Source: Paracoccaceae bacterium (GTDB lineage: Bacteria; Pseudomonadota; Alphaproteobacteria; Rhodobacterales; Rhodobacteraceae). From it: 64,000 bases of DNA. Position numbers and translations under genes: made by a program. A model generated the notes under the pieces. That model was given only the letters and a program-made list of their open reading frames with translations. It did not search any database and was not told the origin of the DNA. Every line of letters begins with the position of its first letter. Positions within the stretch are counted from its first letter, which is position 1. This document shows positions 19,622-29,841 of the stretch, in pieces. The DNA lies in assembly GCA_033344815.1 (NCBI GenBank), contig JAWPMR010000001.1, positions 1,288,136 through 1,352,135 on the forward strand. The letters are read 5' to 3'.

Positions 19622-20326
19622 ATGACACCAAAAACTGTTGCGTTTGCCGCTGTGGCATTGGCACTGGGCTTTGCAGCCTCGCCTTTACTCGTTGCTGATT
19701 TCAATGGCTTTGATCCGGACCAGTTTCCGGTCCCGCAAATCGACCCCCCGGTGCAGCCCGCTGGCTATGCCTTTGCCATTTGGGGGATCATCTATGTGTG
19801 GCTGATTATCGGTTTGGGATTTGGCGCTTTGCGGCGCGCAGATGATACGGATTGGCATGCGATGCGTTTGCCTTTGTGTCTGTCGTTGGCAATCGGAAGC
19901 ATCTGGTTAGCCGTGGCCGTGCGCAGCCCGATCTGGGCGTCTGTTCTGATCTGGGCCATGCTGTTGAGCGCGCTGGTCGCGCTCTATCGATCGCCAAGGC
20001 AAGACATCTGGTGGGCGGCATTGCCGGTGGGGCTCTATGCCGGATGGTTGAGTGCTGCAAGCTGCGTGTCACTGGGCCTCATTACGGCCGGTTATGGCTG
20101 GCTGGACTCCGCAACAGCCGCGCTGGTTTTCGTGTTCTTTGCTCTCGTGTTCGCATCATCCGTGCAATCCACATTGCGACGTGCGCCGACCTATGGGATT
20201 GCGGTGATATGGGCGCTGGTGGGCATTGTCATTCATAATTTGAACGGTGATCAAACCGTCGCCGCCCTCGCGGGCGGTGGTGCTATTGCGCTCTTGGTAC
20301 CCACCTGGAAAGCGGCGCGCGCTTAG
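19622..20326 (+). CDS. TspO/MBR-like tryptophan-rich membrane protein
   Basis: A 234-residue integral membrane protein with about seven hydrophobic segments and many Trp. The motif PAGYAFAIWGIIYVWLIIG (about residues 46-64) resembles the TspO/MBR signature region (tryptophan-rich sensory protein), although the protein is longer than classical five-helix TspO and lacks some of its motifs. Family members bind porphyrins or act in stress sensing; here that is an inference. It is a single gene, convergent with der (3 bp between stops). Confidence 0.65.
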   Translation: MTPKTVAFAAVALALGFAASPLLVADFNGFDPDQFPVPQIDPPVQPAGYAFAIWGIIYVWLIIGLGFGALRRADDTDWHAMRLPLCLSLAIGSIWLAVAVRSPIWASVLIWAMLLSALVALYRSPRQDIWWAALPVGLYAGWLSAASCVSLGLITAGYGWLDSATAALVFVFFALVFASSVQSTLRRAPTYGIAVIWALVGIVIHNLNGDQTVAALAGGGAIALLVPTWKAARA

Positions 20327-20329
20327 CGG

Positions 20330-21808
20330 TCAGTCCCGACGCCGCCCATCTGTATGTTTGCGCAGCTTTGAGGGTGGTGCTTTCTTGCGACCCTTATAGG
20401 GATTGGCATCGTTCTGCCCGCGCATCCACAACCGGATCGGCGTGCCCGGCATATCGAAATCGACGCGCAATCCGTTGACCAGATAGCGACTGTAGCTTTC
20501 CGGCACCTTTTCCGGGTGTGAGCACATCACCACGAATCCCGGCGGCCGGGTTTTGGCTTGCGTCATATAGCGCAGCTTGATCCGCTTGCCTTGCGGTGCG
20601 GGCGGCGGATGCGCCTCGACCATTCCCGCAAGCCACCGGTTCAGTTGGGCCGTGGTAACCCGGCGGTTCCAGACCTCATAGGCACGCATGATGGCTTCTT
20701 GCAAACGATCTAGCCCCCGCCCGGTCTTGGCCGACACAGTGATCAGAGGCGCGCCCCGCAACTGCGGCAACAGACGCTCAAAACTCTCCTTCAGCTCCTT
20801 GAGTTTGCCCTGACGGTCCGCTTCAATGTCCCATTTGTTTACGGCAATGATAACGGCCCGGCCCTCGCGTTCCGCCAAATCCGCAATGCGCAGATCCTGT
20901 TGTTCAAAAGGAATCTCCGCATCCAACAAAACGACGACGACTTCGGCGAACTTCACCGCGCGCAAGCCATCCCCAACCGATAGCTTTTCCAGCTTTTCCT
21001 GAACCTTCGCCTTTTTGCGCATGCCCGCGGTGTCAAAAATGCGCATCGGGACCGGCTCGCCCTTTGGCCCCGCCCAGTCCGTGCGCAGAGAAATCGCATC
21101 CCGCGTGATCCCGGCCTCGGGGCCCGTCAGCAAGCGGTCCTCGCCCAAAATCTGATTGATCAGCGTTGATTTACCGGCATTCGGGCGCCCGACCACAGCC
21201 ACCTGCAGGGGCTTTTTATCGGTGGGCATTGGAATGGCGGCTTCCATGTCACCATCTTCTTCATCCAGTGTCACATCCGTTTCGGGGGCATCCTCAGCGG
21301 CGCGTTCCGCGTATTGATCCGCCAGCGGCATGAGGTGCGTGTAAAGATCGTTCAAGCCTTCTCCGTGCTCCGCAGACAAGCGGATCGGCTCTCCCAGACC
21401 CAGCGAATAGGCCTCAATCACCCCTGCATCAGCGGCAGATCCTTCGCCTTTGTTGGCGGCCAGAATCACATGGGCGGAACGTTTGCGCAGGATATCGGCA
21501 AACACCAGATCCGATGGGGTAATCCCGACCCGTGCATCCACCATGAAAAGACAGATATCGGCCATATCAACAGCGCGTTCTGTCAGACGGCGCATGCGGC
21601 CCTGAAGGCTGTCATCGGTCACCTCTTCGAGGCCGGCGGTGTCAATCACTGTAAAACGCAGGTCAGCCAAACGCGCGGCACCCTCGCGCAAATCCCGCGT
21701 AACGCCCGGTTGATCATCCACCAGCGCCAGGCGCTTGCCCACCAGACGGTTGAACAGCGTGGATTTCCCCACATTTGGGCGCCCTACAATGGCGAGCGTG
21801 AAAGACAT
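20330..21808 (-). CDS. der: Ribosome-assembly GTPase Der (EngA)
   Basis: A 492-residue essential GTPase needed for 50S subunit maturation. Two tandem GTPase domains are visible, each with a G1 motif: [16 protein letters not shown] near residue 8 and [15 protein letters not shown] near residue 207. NKWD/NKGE-type G4 motifs follow, and there is a C-terminal KH-like domain (about 390-480) with a basic tail. It lies downstream of bamB on the same strand with a gap of about 50 bp, the conserved yfgM-bamB-der order of proteobacteria. Confidence 0.96.
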   Translation of the reverse strand: MSFTLAIVGRPNVGKSTLFNRLVGKRLALVDDQPGVTRDLREGAARLADLRFTVIDTAGLEEVTDDSLQGRMRRLTERAVDMADICLFMVDARVGITPSDLVFADILRKRSAHVILAANKGEGSAADAGVIEAYSLGLGEPIRLSAEHGEGLNDLYTHLMPLADQYAERAAEDAPETDVTLDEEDGDMEAAIPMPTDKKPLQVAVVGRPNAGKSTLINQILGEDRLLTGPEAGITRDAISLRTDWAGPKGEPVPMRIFDTAGMRKKAKVQEKLEKLSVGDGLRAVKFAEVVVVLLDAEIPFEQQDLRIADLAEREGRAVIIAVNKWDIEADRQGKLKELKESFERLLPQLRGAPLITVSAKTGRGLDRLQEAIMRAYEVWNRRVTTAQLNRWLAGMVEAHPPPAPQGKRIKLRYMTQAKTRPPGFVVMCSHPEKVPESYSRYLVNGLRVDFDMPGTPIRLWMRGQNDANPYKGRKKAPPSKLRKHTDGRRRD

Positions 21809-21859
21809 GACCGAGGCTCCGACATCCGGATTAAAAACGCGCTGTACCCTACATGGCGG

Positions 21860-23209
21860 TCAACGGAAAGCGTGCAATTGCCCTTTTGTGGAGACAACGT
21901 AGAGAACACCGCCAGCCACCACAGGAGCGCTTGTCGCGCCATCTGGGATCTCGATTGACCCCAAAAGTGCGCCCGAAGCCGGATCAAAACTGCGCAGCAA
22001 GCCATCATTTGAAGCAATATAAATCCGACCGCCTGCGAGAATTGGTCCGTGATGCGCCACAACCTCGGAACGGCGTTTGGGTTTTTCCTTCACAAAGTTT
22101 GGCAGCTGCGTACCCCAGATTCGCACCCCGTCAGAAGCTTTTATGCGTAAAAGCTCTCCCAATTCGGAGATGACAAATATGCTGTCGCCCACTGGAAGGA
22201 CGCGGCCAACAGCCCCCTCCCGCGAGGTCCACACGCGTGCGCCCGACGCAAAATCAAGTGCAACGATGCGTCCCGCCTGGTTTCCAATATAGACCCGATT
22301 GCCCGACACAACAGGAGAACCTGTTACATCCCCGACCGCGCCCAGCGCGCGTGCCGAACGTTTGCCCAGGGCCGATGCATCCCAGCGGCGCAACCCACCC
22401 CGGCGAAAAACGGCCTGAACCTCACCCGATCCAAACGCAAAAATCGCCAGATCATCCGACACAACAGGCGCTGGCGCCCCCAAAACATTGTTGAAATCCT
22501 CAGAGGCCGTAAGTTGCCATTCGATTCGGCCATCTTCGGCCCGCAGCGCCCATCCGGTATCGTCGCCGGAGGTCGTGTAAACCAGATCGCCAAAGACCGT
22601 GGGGCTTCCTGAACCGGTACCTTCGAGACGTTGACGCCATTTTTCGCCTCCGGTGGAGGCATCCAGCGCGACCAGAGACCCATACCCAAGCGATACAAAC
22701 AAGGTTCCATCCTTGAACGCCAGCCCGCCCCCGGTGGCGGTCCCCGAATCGTCACGCAAAGGTTTGGTGTCTTGCTGCCATATGGTTTGACCTGACGTGG
22801 ATGTCGCAGTTACCAGGGCGTCCGCATCCAAAGTATAGACAACGCCGCCCGCGACAACAGGGTCCGCGGTGATCCGTTGTCGACGGCTGTCGCCCGCGCC
22901 AATGTTAGCGGACCAGATGAGTTGTGGTGCGGCGCTGAGCGCAGCATGACCAACACGGGTCGACGGGGTTCCAATGCTCTGCGTCCAATTCGCGTTGGAT
23001 TGAACCGACGGCAACGAGATGGGCTGTGCCCGATCTGCCGGCACCTCAACGGCGGCTGGCGCGTCCTCGCTTTGTACGACAGAGCGAATGTCTTCGCGTT
23101 TGCCCGGCAAAATGATGTCCGGCTCAGAACACGCCGACAAAAATACCGCCACCGCCACCGCCGCGAAGGGGAAAGGCCTGCGCACAGATGTCTTTCGAAA
23201 TTGCATCAT
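21860..23209 (-). CDS. bamB: Outer membrane assembly lipoprotein BamB
   Basis: BamB-like lipoprotein of the beta-barrel assembly complex at the inner face of the outer membrane. The 449-residue protein begins with a lipoprotein signal peptide ending LSAC (lipobox, Cys near residue 27). The mature part is a PQQ-type beta-propeller: repeated blades such as VYTLDADALVTATSTSGQTI, LFVSLGYGSLVALDASTGGE and VYIGNQAGRIVALDFASGAR. Context supports the name: a TPR/YfgM-like gene precedes it and der follows. An ATG one codon later is equally possible. Confidence 0.92.
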   Translation of the reverse strand: MMQFRKTSVRRPFPFAAVAVAVFLSACSEPDIILPGKREDIRSVVQSEDAPAAVEVPADRAQPISLPSVQSNANWTQSIGTPSTRVGHAALSAAPQLIWSANIGAGDSRRQRITADPVVAGGVVYTLDADALVTATSTSGQTIWQQDTKPLRDDSGTATGGGLAFKDGTLFVSLGYGSLVALDASTGGEKWRQRLEGTGSGSPTVFGDLVYTTSGDDTGWALRAEDGRIEWQLTASEDFNNVLGAPAPVVSDDLAIFAFGSGEVQAVFRRGGLRRWDASALGKRSARALGAVGDVTGSPVVSGNRVYIGNQAGRIVALDFASGARVWTSREGAVGRVLPVGDSIFVISELGELLRIKASDGVRIWGTQLPNFVKEKPKRRSEVVAHHGPILAGGRIYIASNDGLLRSFDPASGALLGSIEIPDGATSAPVVAGGVLYVVSTKGQLHAFR

Positions 23210-23267
23210 GACCTGCCTGTACTTCCCCTCTTACACCCGATACCCAAAACAATCCCAGACCCGCAGG

Positions 23268-23945
23268 TCAGTTTCCTGCTACTGGCAAGTTTTCCAGATC
23301 TGGCGTGCCTCCGAGCGCCACAATCACCTGTAAGGCGCGCTGTTGCAAGTCCGAGGTCACGGCGGCGTCCTGAAGAATGCTCTGATAGCGTTCTATGGCG
23401 GCCGCATCGTCACCGCCCGCAACATCCATCAAAGCCAACTGTTCGACCGCGAGCAAGCGCAAAGGCGATCCAGCCAAGGCCAAAGCTTCGTAACCCTGCC
23501 GGCGCGTTGCCGAATCCAAAGTTCCCGCCTGCAGGGTCAGGGACTTGAAGCTCGCGATCTGACGATAGATCTCGGGAACATCCCCGTCGGTGGCGACAGC
23601 GTCGAGTTGGGCCGCTGCGTCCTCAGCCTCACCTGCTTGCTGGGCCTGAGCCGCAGTCAGCATCGCCACCAGTGCCTGCGCAGTGGGGTTTTCGACACTC
23701 AAATCGGCCAAGGCCACCGTGCGCGTCTCCGCGTCATCGCTTGCCAACGCGGTCAGCATGGCATCCCCAAGTGCTTCCGCCTGCGCTCTGGTCAGTGATT
23801 TCTGGTACTCAGACCACGCAGCGCCGCCAACTATCAGAACCACGACAAGGCCACCGATCCATCCGTACTTCTTTAACAGGCCAAATAGCCTGTCGCGTCG
23901 GACTTCTTCATTCACTTCTTCAATAAAACTATCGGTGTCGCTCAT
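23268..23945 (-). CDS. YfgM-like TPR membrane protein
   Basis: A 225-residue protein with an acidic N-terminus (MSDTDSFIEEVNEEVRRDRL), one membrane helix at about residues 29-47 (GWIGGLVVVLIVGGAAWSEY), and an Ala-rich helical C-terminal domain resembling tetratricopeptide repeats. In enterobacteria YfgM associates with the SecYEG/PpiD chaperone network; the function here is inferred from position and architecture. I start at 23945; a frame reaching 24002 gives an atypical Cys-rich lead. First gene of the yfgM-bamB-der set. Confidence 0.82.
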   Translation of the reverse strand: MSDTDSFIEEVNEEVRRDRLFGLLKKYGWIGGLVVVLIVGGAAWSEYQKSLTRAQAEALGDAMLTALASDDAETRTVALADLSVENPTAQALVAMLTAAQAQQAGEAEDAAAQLDAVATDGDVPEIYRQIASFKSLTLQAGTLDSATRRQGYEALALAGSPLRLLAVEQLALMDVAGGDDAAAIERYQSILQDAAVTSDLQQRALQVIVALGGTPDLENLPVAGN

Positions 23946-24164
23946 GGCTACCTGCTGGTTTGCAATTGCGCCCCTCTTAGCGTGCTCCTCGCAGCAAGCC
24001 AAGAGGCGCGATTAATTGCATTGCAGCGAACCATTGCGCAGGCCGAAAGAAACTCATAAACTGAACTGGTCAGTTTAGCTTTCGTGTCGTACAAACCACC
24101 TAAGCTCGAACGCGCGAATTGTAGCTGCAGTTGGCACAGACAAAAAAAGGTTGAGGCGAAACTT

Positions 24165-25436
24165 ATGCGGTTCTTTTCAATCATTGCTGCCCTTTTGGTA
24201 TCAGCAGTATTGGCTTTGTTTATTCTGGATCGTCCCCGCCTATTCGCGATTTTTGGCGGCGACTCCGCCGTGACCGAAAATGCGACAGACTCTGAAATCG
24301 ACGAGGCTGGCGACATAGACACAGCGTCGCTGGTCAAAGTCGTTGTTCAGAAATCCAGAGCGCGGCAGATAGATACCGCTGTCGTGTTGCGCGGCCAAAC
24401 TGAAGCGGCGCGTACTGTAGGCGTCCGAGCCGAGACCTCTGCGACAGTGATTTCTGACCCGCTGCGCAAGGGGACCAGAGTGCAGACAGGGCAGGTCCTA
24501 TGCCAGCTCGACGAGGGAACACGCGGTACAGGGTTGGCCCAAGCCCGGGCTCAACTGGAAGAAGCCCGCGCCCGTGTGCCAGAAGCAGAGGCCCGTTTGG
24601 ATCAATCTCTGGCACAGCTGGATGAGGCAGAGATCAACCAAAACGCCTCAAACAAACTCAGCGCGGGCGGTTTTGCCTCGACCACACGCGTCGCCAATTC
24701 AGACGCAGCCGTCGCCACGGCACAAGCCGGTGTTGAGAGCGCGCGCGCAGGACTTCAGGCCAGCCAGTCCGGCATTCAAAGCGCTCAAGCCGCTGTAGCG
24801 ACCGCAGAAAAGGAAATCGAACGCCTGACCATCAAAGCCCCGTTTGGGGGCCTTTTGGAAAGCGACACTGCCGAATTGGGTACCTTGCTACAACCGGGAT
24901 CGCTCTGCGGTACAATCATACAGCTGAATCCGATCAAGCTGGTGGCCTTTGTGCCGGAAACCGAAGTGGCCCGTGTCTCGCTTGGCGCGATGGCTTCTGC
25001 CCGGCTCGTTGCGGGCAGTGGTGCGCTGACCGGAGGGCCGGAGGCGCGCAGCAGTGCAGTGCGCGGCGCAGTCACTTTCCTGTCGAGTTCTGCCGATCCG
25101 ACGACCCGCACGTTCCGCGTCGAAATTGAAGTTCCGAACAGCGAAAACAAAATTCGAGATGGGCAGACCGCCGAAATCATGATCGCCGCAGAAGGTGCAA
25201 CCGCTCATTTGCTGCCGCAATCTGCACTGACCCTGAACGATGAAGGTACGTTGGGCGTGCGCACCGTTGATGCCAATGCGATTGTTGAATTCCATCCCGT
25301 CGCCCTGATACGCGATTCCGTTGACGGGGTTTGGCTGACTGGCCTGGCCGATACGGCGGACGTTATCGTTCTCGGTCAGGAATATGTGATCGCCGGGGTG
25401 CGTGTTGCCCCGACATTCAGGGAACTCAGCCAATGA
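24165..25436 (+). CDS. RND efflux periplasmic adaptor (membrane fusion protein)
   Basis: A 423-residue adaptor linking an inner-membrane RND pump to an outer-membrane channel. It starts with a signal anchor (MRFFSIIAALLVSAVLALFIL). A biotinyl-lipoyl-like half (VLRGQTEAARTVGVRAETSA and QTGQVLCQLDEG) is followed by a long Ala/Gln/Glu coiled-coil hairpin (about residues 125-225). The beta-barrel part begins at TIKAPFGGLLESDTAELG. I choose the ATG at 24165 because a GAGG site precedes it and the hydrophobic anchor begins there; a frame from 24084 adds a Cys-rich lead with no precedent. It overlaps the permease start by 4 bp. Confidence 0.92.
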   Translation: MRFFSIIAALLVSAVLALFILDRPRLFAIFGGDSAVTENATDSEIDEAGDIDTASLVKVVVQKSRARQIDTAVVLRGQTEAARTVGVRAETSATVISDPLRKGTRVQTGQVLCQLDEGTRGTGLAQARAQLEEARARVPEAEARLDQSLAQLDEAEINQNASNKLSAGGFASTTRVANSDAAVATAQAGVESARAGLQASQSGIQSAQAAVATAEKEIERLTIKAPFGGLLESDTAELGTLLQPGSLCGTIIQLNPIKLVAFVPETEVARVSLGAMASARLVAGSGALTGGPEARSSAVRGAVTFLSSSADPTTRTFRVEIEVPNSENKIRDGQTAEIMIAAEGATAHLLPQSALTLNDEGTLGVRTVDANAIVEFHPVALIRDSVDGVWLTGLADTADVIVLGQEYVIAGVRVAPTFRELSQ

Positions 25437-28400
25437 CCGGGATTGTCGATTGGGCCGCCAACCGGGCGCGGATGGTGGTTGCCTTTATCCTGCTATCCCT
25501 TGTTGTGGGCGGTTATGCTTACACCACCCTGCCCAAGGAAGGCGAACCGGACATAGAAATTCCGGCACTGTTTGTTTCTGTTGCCTTCCCCGGCATCTCA
25601 GCGGCCGATAGCGAAACGCTGCTGATCAAACCGATGGAAACGGAACTTGTCGATCTGGACGGCCTCAAGGACATGTCCGCCACGGCTGCCGAGAGTTACG
25701 CGGGCGTGGCGCTGGAGTTTGAGTTCGGTTGGGATAAAACCAAAGTGCTCGCGGATGTGCGTGACGCGATGAGCAAGGCGCAAGCTGATTTCCCGGATGG
25801 CGCCGAACAATATACCATCAATGAAATCAATTTCTCTGAATTTCCGATCATCATTGTCAATCTCACCGGTCCGGTACCGGAACGTACAATGGTGCGGGTT
25901 GCCAAGGACTTGCAAGACGATCTTGAAGCCGTAGATGCCATTTTGGAGGCAGGAATCGCTGGCAGCCGAGACGAGATGCTGGAGGTCCTGATCGATCCGT
26001 TGCGCTTGGAAGCCTATAATGTCACGGCTGCTGATCTGATCAATACTGTTCGCAACAATAACCAGTTGATCGCAGCAGGCGAAGTGGACACGGCGCAGGG
26101 TTCATTTGCGGTAAAAATCCCATCCTCGTTTGATGATCCGCGTGATGTTTACAACCTGCCTGTTAAGACAAATGGCGACCGCGTTGTGACGCTGGGCGAT
26201 CTGGCCGAAATCAATCCTACTTTTGAAGATCGCGTTGGAACTGCCCGTTTTAATGGCGAAAACTCCGTGGCGTTACAAGTCGTCAAGCGCAAGGGCTTCA
26301 ACCTCATCGACACTGCTGCCATCGTCAAGGAACTGGTGGCCGAACAGTCCCAGACATGGCCCGAAGGACTGCAGGCCGCCGTAGAAGTTGGCACCTCCAA
26401 TGATCAGTCGCGCATCGTCAATGGCATGGTGCAACAGCTTCTCGGCTCTGTCTTTACCGCCATCGCGCTGGTGATGATTGTTGTCCTGGCAGCGCTGGGT
26501 ATTCGAGCTGCCTTGCTGGTGGGTTTTGCAATCCCGACCTCGTTTTTATTGTGCTTTGCGTTCCTCGCCGTCATGGGCATTTCCATTTCCAATATCGTGA
26601 TGTTCGGTCTGATCCTTGCCGTTGGCATGCTTGTCGACGGGGCCATTGTGGTGGTGGAATACGCCGACAAGCGCCAACAAGAAGGCGAAGGCCCGATGCG
26701 CGCCTACGTCGAGGCCGCCAAGCGCATGTTCTGGCCGATCATTTCCTCTACCGCGACCACGCTCTGCGCCTTTTTGCCGATGCTCTTCTGGCCCGGTGTT
26801 CCGGGTGAATTCATGGGCATGCTGCCGGTCACGCTGATCTTTGTGCTGTCTGCCTCTCTGGTTGTGGCGCTGATTTATCTGCCTGTGATGGGCGGGGTCA
26901 CGGGTCGCCTGGAACGCTGGATGGCCGATTACATGACCGCAATCGCCGGATTGCGCTGGTATCTGCACGTTGCCCTGTTCCCGATCGCCGCTGTGATGAT
27001 GGCGATGTCCGGTCTGATGAGTCCGATCTTTGCCGCAATTGGCGCGCGTTTTGCCATCATGGACAGCCTGAATCTTCTGGGCTCTGTCATCCCCACGCTG
27101 TTTGTGGTCTTCCTGTTCATTCTGGTGGCGGCAGCTAGCCTTTTCGTGGCGCTTGGAGGGTTTATGCTGGGGCTGGTGTCAGTCTTTGCAATTCTGACCC
27201 GCATGGGCCGCAGAGGACGATGGCTCGCCAGCCGCCTGTTTCGGGCTGAACCTCAAAGCATCCGCTCTGGGTATCAACGCTCCGCTTTTGGCCATGTCAT
27301 CGCGGCCATTGCCGGGAACCCGGTGATGCCATTGGTGGTTGCTGGAACCGTCTTCATATTTGTCGGTACCGTGTTGATGTTCTTCACCAATAACAACAAT
27401 GGCGTTGAATTCTTTGTGGAATCAGAACCCGAGCAAGGCATCGTCTATGTGCTGGCGCGCGGCAACCTCAGCCTTGAAGAGAAAGACGCCCTCGTTCGTC
27501 AGGCCGAAGACATCGTGCTGGGTCATCCCGGCGTCATCAACGCATTCTCATTTGCCGGTGAAGGCGGTTTGAACACTGATACGGGCGGCGGCACGGCACC
27601 CAAGGATATGATCGGCCAGGTTCAGTTTGAAACAATCCCCTGGGAAGACCGCGCAGATCAGCCCGAACTGGACGGCGACATCGTCATTGCCGAGTTGACC
27701 GAGCAGCTTGAAGCACTGCCCGGTGTTAAAATCGAAATCCTCGCACAAGCACGCGGGCCAGCGTCGGGCAAACCCGTGCATCTGAGGTTAAAATCAGACA
27801 GTTTCCCGGATTTGATCGACGCGGCCACCCTCGCGCGCGCCGAGTTTGATCGCACCCCCGGCCTGACCCTTATTGAGGACACGCGCCCCCTGCCCGGCAT
27901 TGACTGGCAGATCGACGTGGATGTTGAAAAAGCCGGACGATACGGCGCAGATGTCGCCACAGTGGGCGCGATGGTACAACTGGTCACACGCGGTCTTTGG
28001 TTGGATACGATGCGCGTGGATACATCAGATGAAGAGATCGACATCCGCGTGCGCCTTCCCGAAAAGGACCGCGTGCTATCCACGCTCGATACGTTGAAGG
28101 TCCGCACCCAGGATGGTTTGATTCCCCTGTCAAACTTCATCATCCGCACGCCCGTGCCAAAGCTGGCGGAAATCAACCGGATCGAACAGAAACGATATTT
28201 CGATGTCAAAGCGGATGTTGCACCGGGCCTGATGAAAGTAGTCGAAACCCGGCGGGTAGATGGCGTCGATGTGAATGAAACGCTGGCTGTTCTGCGACCC
28301 GCCGGGGCGGACGGCGATATGACTGCTCTTGATGGGTCAGCGTTCAAGATTACGGATCGCTTGGATGATGGCGTGGCAGATTTGCAGGATGGCGTAAGTG

Positions 28401-29245
28401 GAGGTGATTTGCGCCTTATCCCTGTCAACGCAAATGAGCGCATTGGCGTTTTGTCGGAATGGCTGGAAACGAACCCGCTGCCAGCAGGTGTCGAGTTTGA
28501 ATGGACCGGCGACCAAGAAGAACAGGCTGAAAGTCAGGCTTTTCTGTCATCTGCTTTCACCGCCGCCTTGGGCTTGATGTTCATTATTCTGCTGGCGCAG
28601 TTCAACAGCTTTTACAACGCGATCCTCGTACTTTTGGCTGTTGTTTTGTCGACCACGGGCGTACTTATCGGTATGCTGGTGATGGGTCAGACCTTCTCGA
28701 TCATCATGACCGGCACGGGGATCGTCGCGCTTGCAGGGATTGTGGTGAACAACAATATCATCCTGATCGACACGTATCAGGAATACAGCCAATATATGCC
28801 ACGGATCGAGGCGATCATTCGCACCGCACAAGCACGCATTCGCCCTGTATTGCTCACCACCATTACGACCATGGCGGGCCTTGCGCCGATGATGTTTGGG
28901 CTGAGTCTGAATTTTGCCGATGGCGGTTATACCATCAACAGCCCCACAGCCTTGTGGTGGAAACAACTGGCCACAGCCGTCGTATTTGGTCTTGGGATTG
29001 CGACGGTACTGACCTTGATGGTGACCCCATCGATGTTGGCCATAAGAGTATGGGCCTCAACCTATTTACAGTGGATTGCGACGCTCCTGGCCAAGATGTC
29101 GATGGGGCGGGCTTCGCGTGCCGCGCGTGATTGGGCGCTCCAGAAAGATGCGCGCAATGTGATTTCCGGTGAGATTCTTTGGGACGACCCCTCATTCCCG
29201 AGCGCGACACCTGAAACGACAGGAGCCTTGAAAGCGGCAGAATAA
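25433..29245 (+). CDS. RND efflux permease (AcrB/MdtB-like)
   Basis: A 1270-residue inner-membrane proton-driven exporter. It has the RND layout: one N-terminal helix (VVAFILLSLVVGGYAY), a large periplasmic loop, helices 2-6 (with GISISNIVMFGLILAVGMLVDGAIVVVEY carrying the conserved acidic residues of helix 4), a second large loop, and C-terminal helices ending near 29070. It is longer than the usual 1020-1050 residues, partly because of an extra hydrophobic block around residues 500-610 (about 26940-27260). The cytoplasmic tail is about 60 residues. Substrate is unknown. The start ATGA overlaps the adaptor stop. No outer-membrane channel gene is adjacent. Confidence 0.94.
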   Translation: MTGIVDWAANRARMVVAFILLSLVVGGYAYTTLPKEGEPDIEIPALFVSVAFPGISAADSETLLIKPMETELVDLDGLKDMSATAAESYAGVALEFEFGWDKTKVLADVRDAMSKAQADFPDGAEQYTINEINFSEFPIIIVNLTGPVPERTMVRVAKDLQDDLEAVDAILEAGIAGSRDEMLEVLIDPLRLEAYNVTAADLINTVRNNNQLIAAGEVDTAQGSFAVKIPSSFDDPRDVYNLPVKTNGDRVVTLGDLAEINPTFEDRVGTARFNGENSVALQVVKRKGFNLIDTAAIVKELVAEQSQTWPEGLQAAVEVGTSNDQSRIVNGMVQQLLGSVFTAIALVMIVVLAALGIRAALLVGFAIPTSFLLCFAFLAVMGISISNIVMFGLILAVGMLVDGAIVVVEYADKRQQEGEGPMRAYVEAAKRMFWPIISSTATTLCAFLPMLFWPGVPGEFMGMLPVTLIFVLSASLVVALIYLPVMGGVTGRLERWMADYMTAIAGLRWYLHVALFPIAAVMMAMSGLMSPIFAAIGARFAIMDSLNLLGSVIPTLFVVFLFILVAAASLFVALGGFMLGLVSVFAILTRMGRRGRWLASRLFRAEPQSIRSGYQRSAFGHVIAAIAGNPVMPLVVAGTVFIFVGTVLMFFTNNNNGVEFFVESEPEQGIVYVLARGNLSLEEKDALVRQAEDIVLGHPGVINAFSFAGEGGLNTDTGGGTAPKDMIGQVQFETIPWEDRADQPELDGDIVIAELTEQLEALPGVKIEILAQARGPASGKPVHLRLKSDSFPDLIDAATLARAEFDRTPGLTLIEDTRPLPGIDWQIDVDVEKAGRYGADVATVGAMVQLVTRGLWLDTMRVDTSDEEIDIRVRLPEKDRVLSTLDTLKVRTQDGLIPLSNFIIRTPVPKLAEINRIEQKRYFDVKADVAPGLMKVVETRRVDGVDVNETLAVLRPAGADGDMTALDGSAFKITDRLDDGVADLQDGVSGGDLRLIPVNANERIGVLSEWLETNPLPAGVEFEWTGDQEEQAESQAFLSSAFTAALGLMFIILLAQFNSFYNAILVLLAVVLSTTGVLIGMLVMGQTFSIIMTGTGIVALAGIVVNNNIILIDTYQEYSQYMPRIEAIIRTAQARIRPVLLTTITTMAGLAPMMFGLSLNFADGGYTINSPTALWWKQLATAVVFGLGIATVLTLMVTPSMLAIRVWASTYLQWIATLLAKMSMGRASRAARDWALQKDARNVISGEILWDDPSFPSATPETTGALKAAE

Positions 29246-29324
29246 TGCGCGAACACAGCGTTGTGATGTGCGCGCACCCGTCAATTCGCTAATGTGCCCA
29301 AGAATTTTGAAACAGGAATGCGCA

Positions 29325-29783
29325 ATGATCAGATCACTCACTCTCAACCTCGCTCTTGGCACAGCTCTTCTCTCCGCACCGGCACTGGCAGACGACATGA
29401 TCACAATAACTAGTCCACATTCTGTCTCTGAGACCATCGACAGGCTGGAACAAGCTGTGCAGGGCGCTGGCGCCACTGTTTTTGCACGTGTTGACCACGC
29501 CGCTGGCGCCGCAAAGATTGATGCGGAATTGCGACCGACACAGCTGTTGATCTTCGGCAACCCGAAAATTGGAACGCCCGCGATGCAAGCGGCGCAAACC
29601 ATGGGCTTGGATTTACCTTTGCGGGTGCTGGCGTATGAAAATGAAAGTGGCGAGACCGTCGTAGTCTATCATGCTCCGGCGGCTGTGGCAGATGCCCATG
29701 GCGTGGAAACATCTGCTCCGTTTGTTCAAACCATGACGGGCGCGCTCAACAAACTGACTGCCAAAGCGACTTCAACCGAGTGA
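29325..29783 (+). CDS. DUF302 secreted protein
   Basis: A 152-residue protein with a signal peptide (MIRSLTLNLALGTALLSAPALA) and a DUF302 domain. Typical residues are SVSETIDRLEQAVQGAGATVFARVDHA, then RPTQLLIFGNPKIGTPAM and LPLRVLAYENESGETVVVYH. Family function is not established; proposed roles include metal or small-molecule binding. I start at 29325 because the signal peptide begins there and a CAGGAA site lies upstream; 29268 would be an alternative. It follows the RND pump at about 80 bp and could share its transcript. A hairpin follows its stop. Confidence 0.88.
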   Translation: MIRSLTLNLALGTALLSAPALADDMITITSPHSVSETIDRLEQAVQGAGATVFARVDHAAGAAKIDAELRPTQLLIFGNPKIGTPAMQAAQTMGLDLPLRVLAYENESGETVVVYHAPAAVADAHGVETSAPFVQTMTGALNKLTAKATSTE

Positions 29784-29788
29784 TCCGG

Positions 29789-29841
29789 GTGGCCTGAAGC
29801 CCACCCTACGCCGTAAACCGTCAGGTGGGTTCTCAGGCCAC
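29789..29841. terminator. Bidirectional hairpin between the DUF302 and ABC exporter genes
   Basis: Left arm 29789-29805 and right arm 29824-29841: GTGGCCTGA pairs perfectly with TCAGGCCAC (9 bp), and CCCACC with GGTGGG further in. The right arm overlaps the stop codon of the exporter gene (29833-29835). There is no clear T-run in either direction, so it could be a convergent-gene barrier rather than a classical terminator. Confidence 0.5.
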
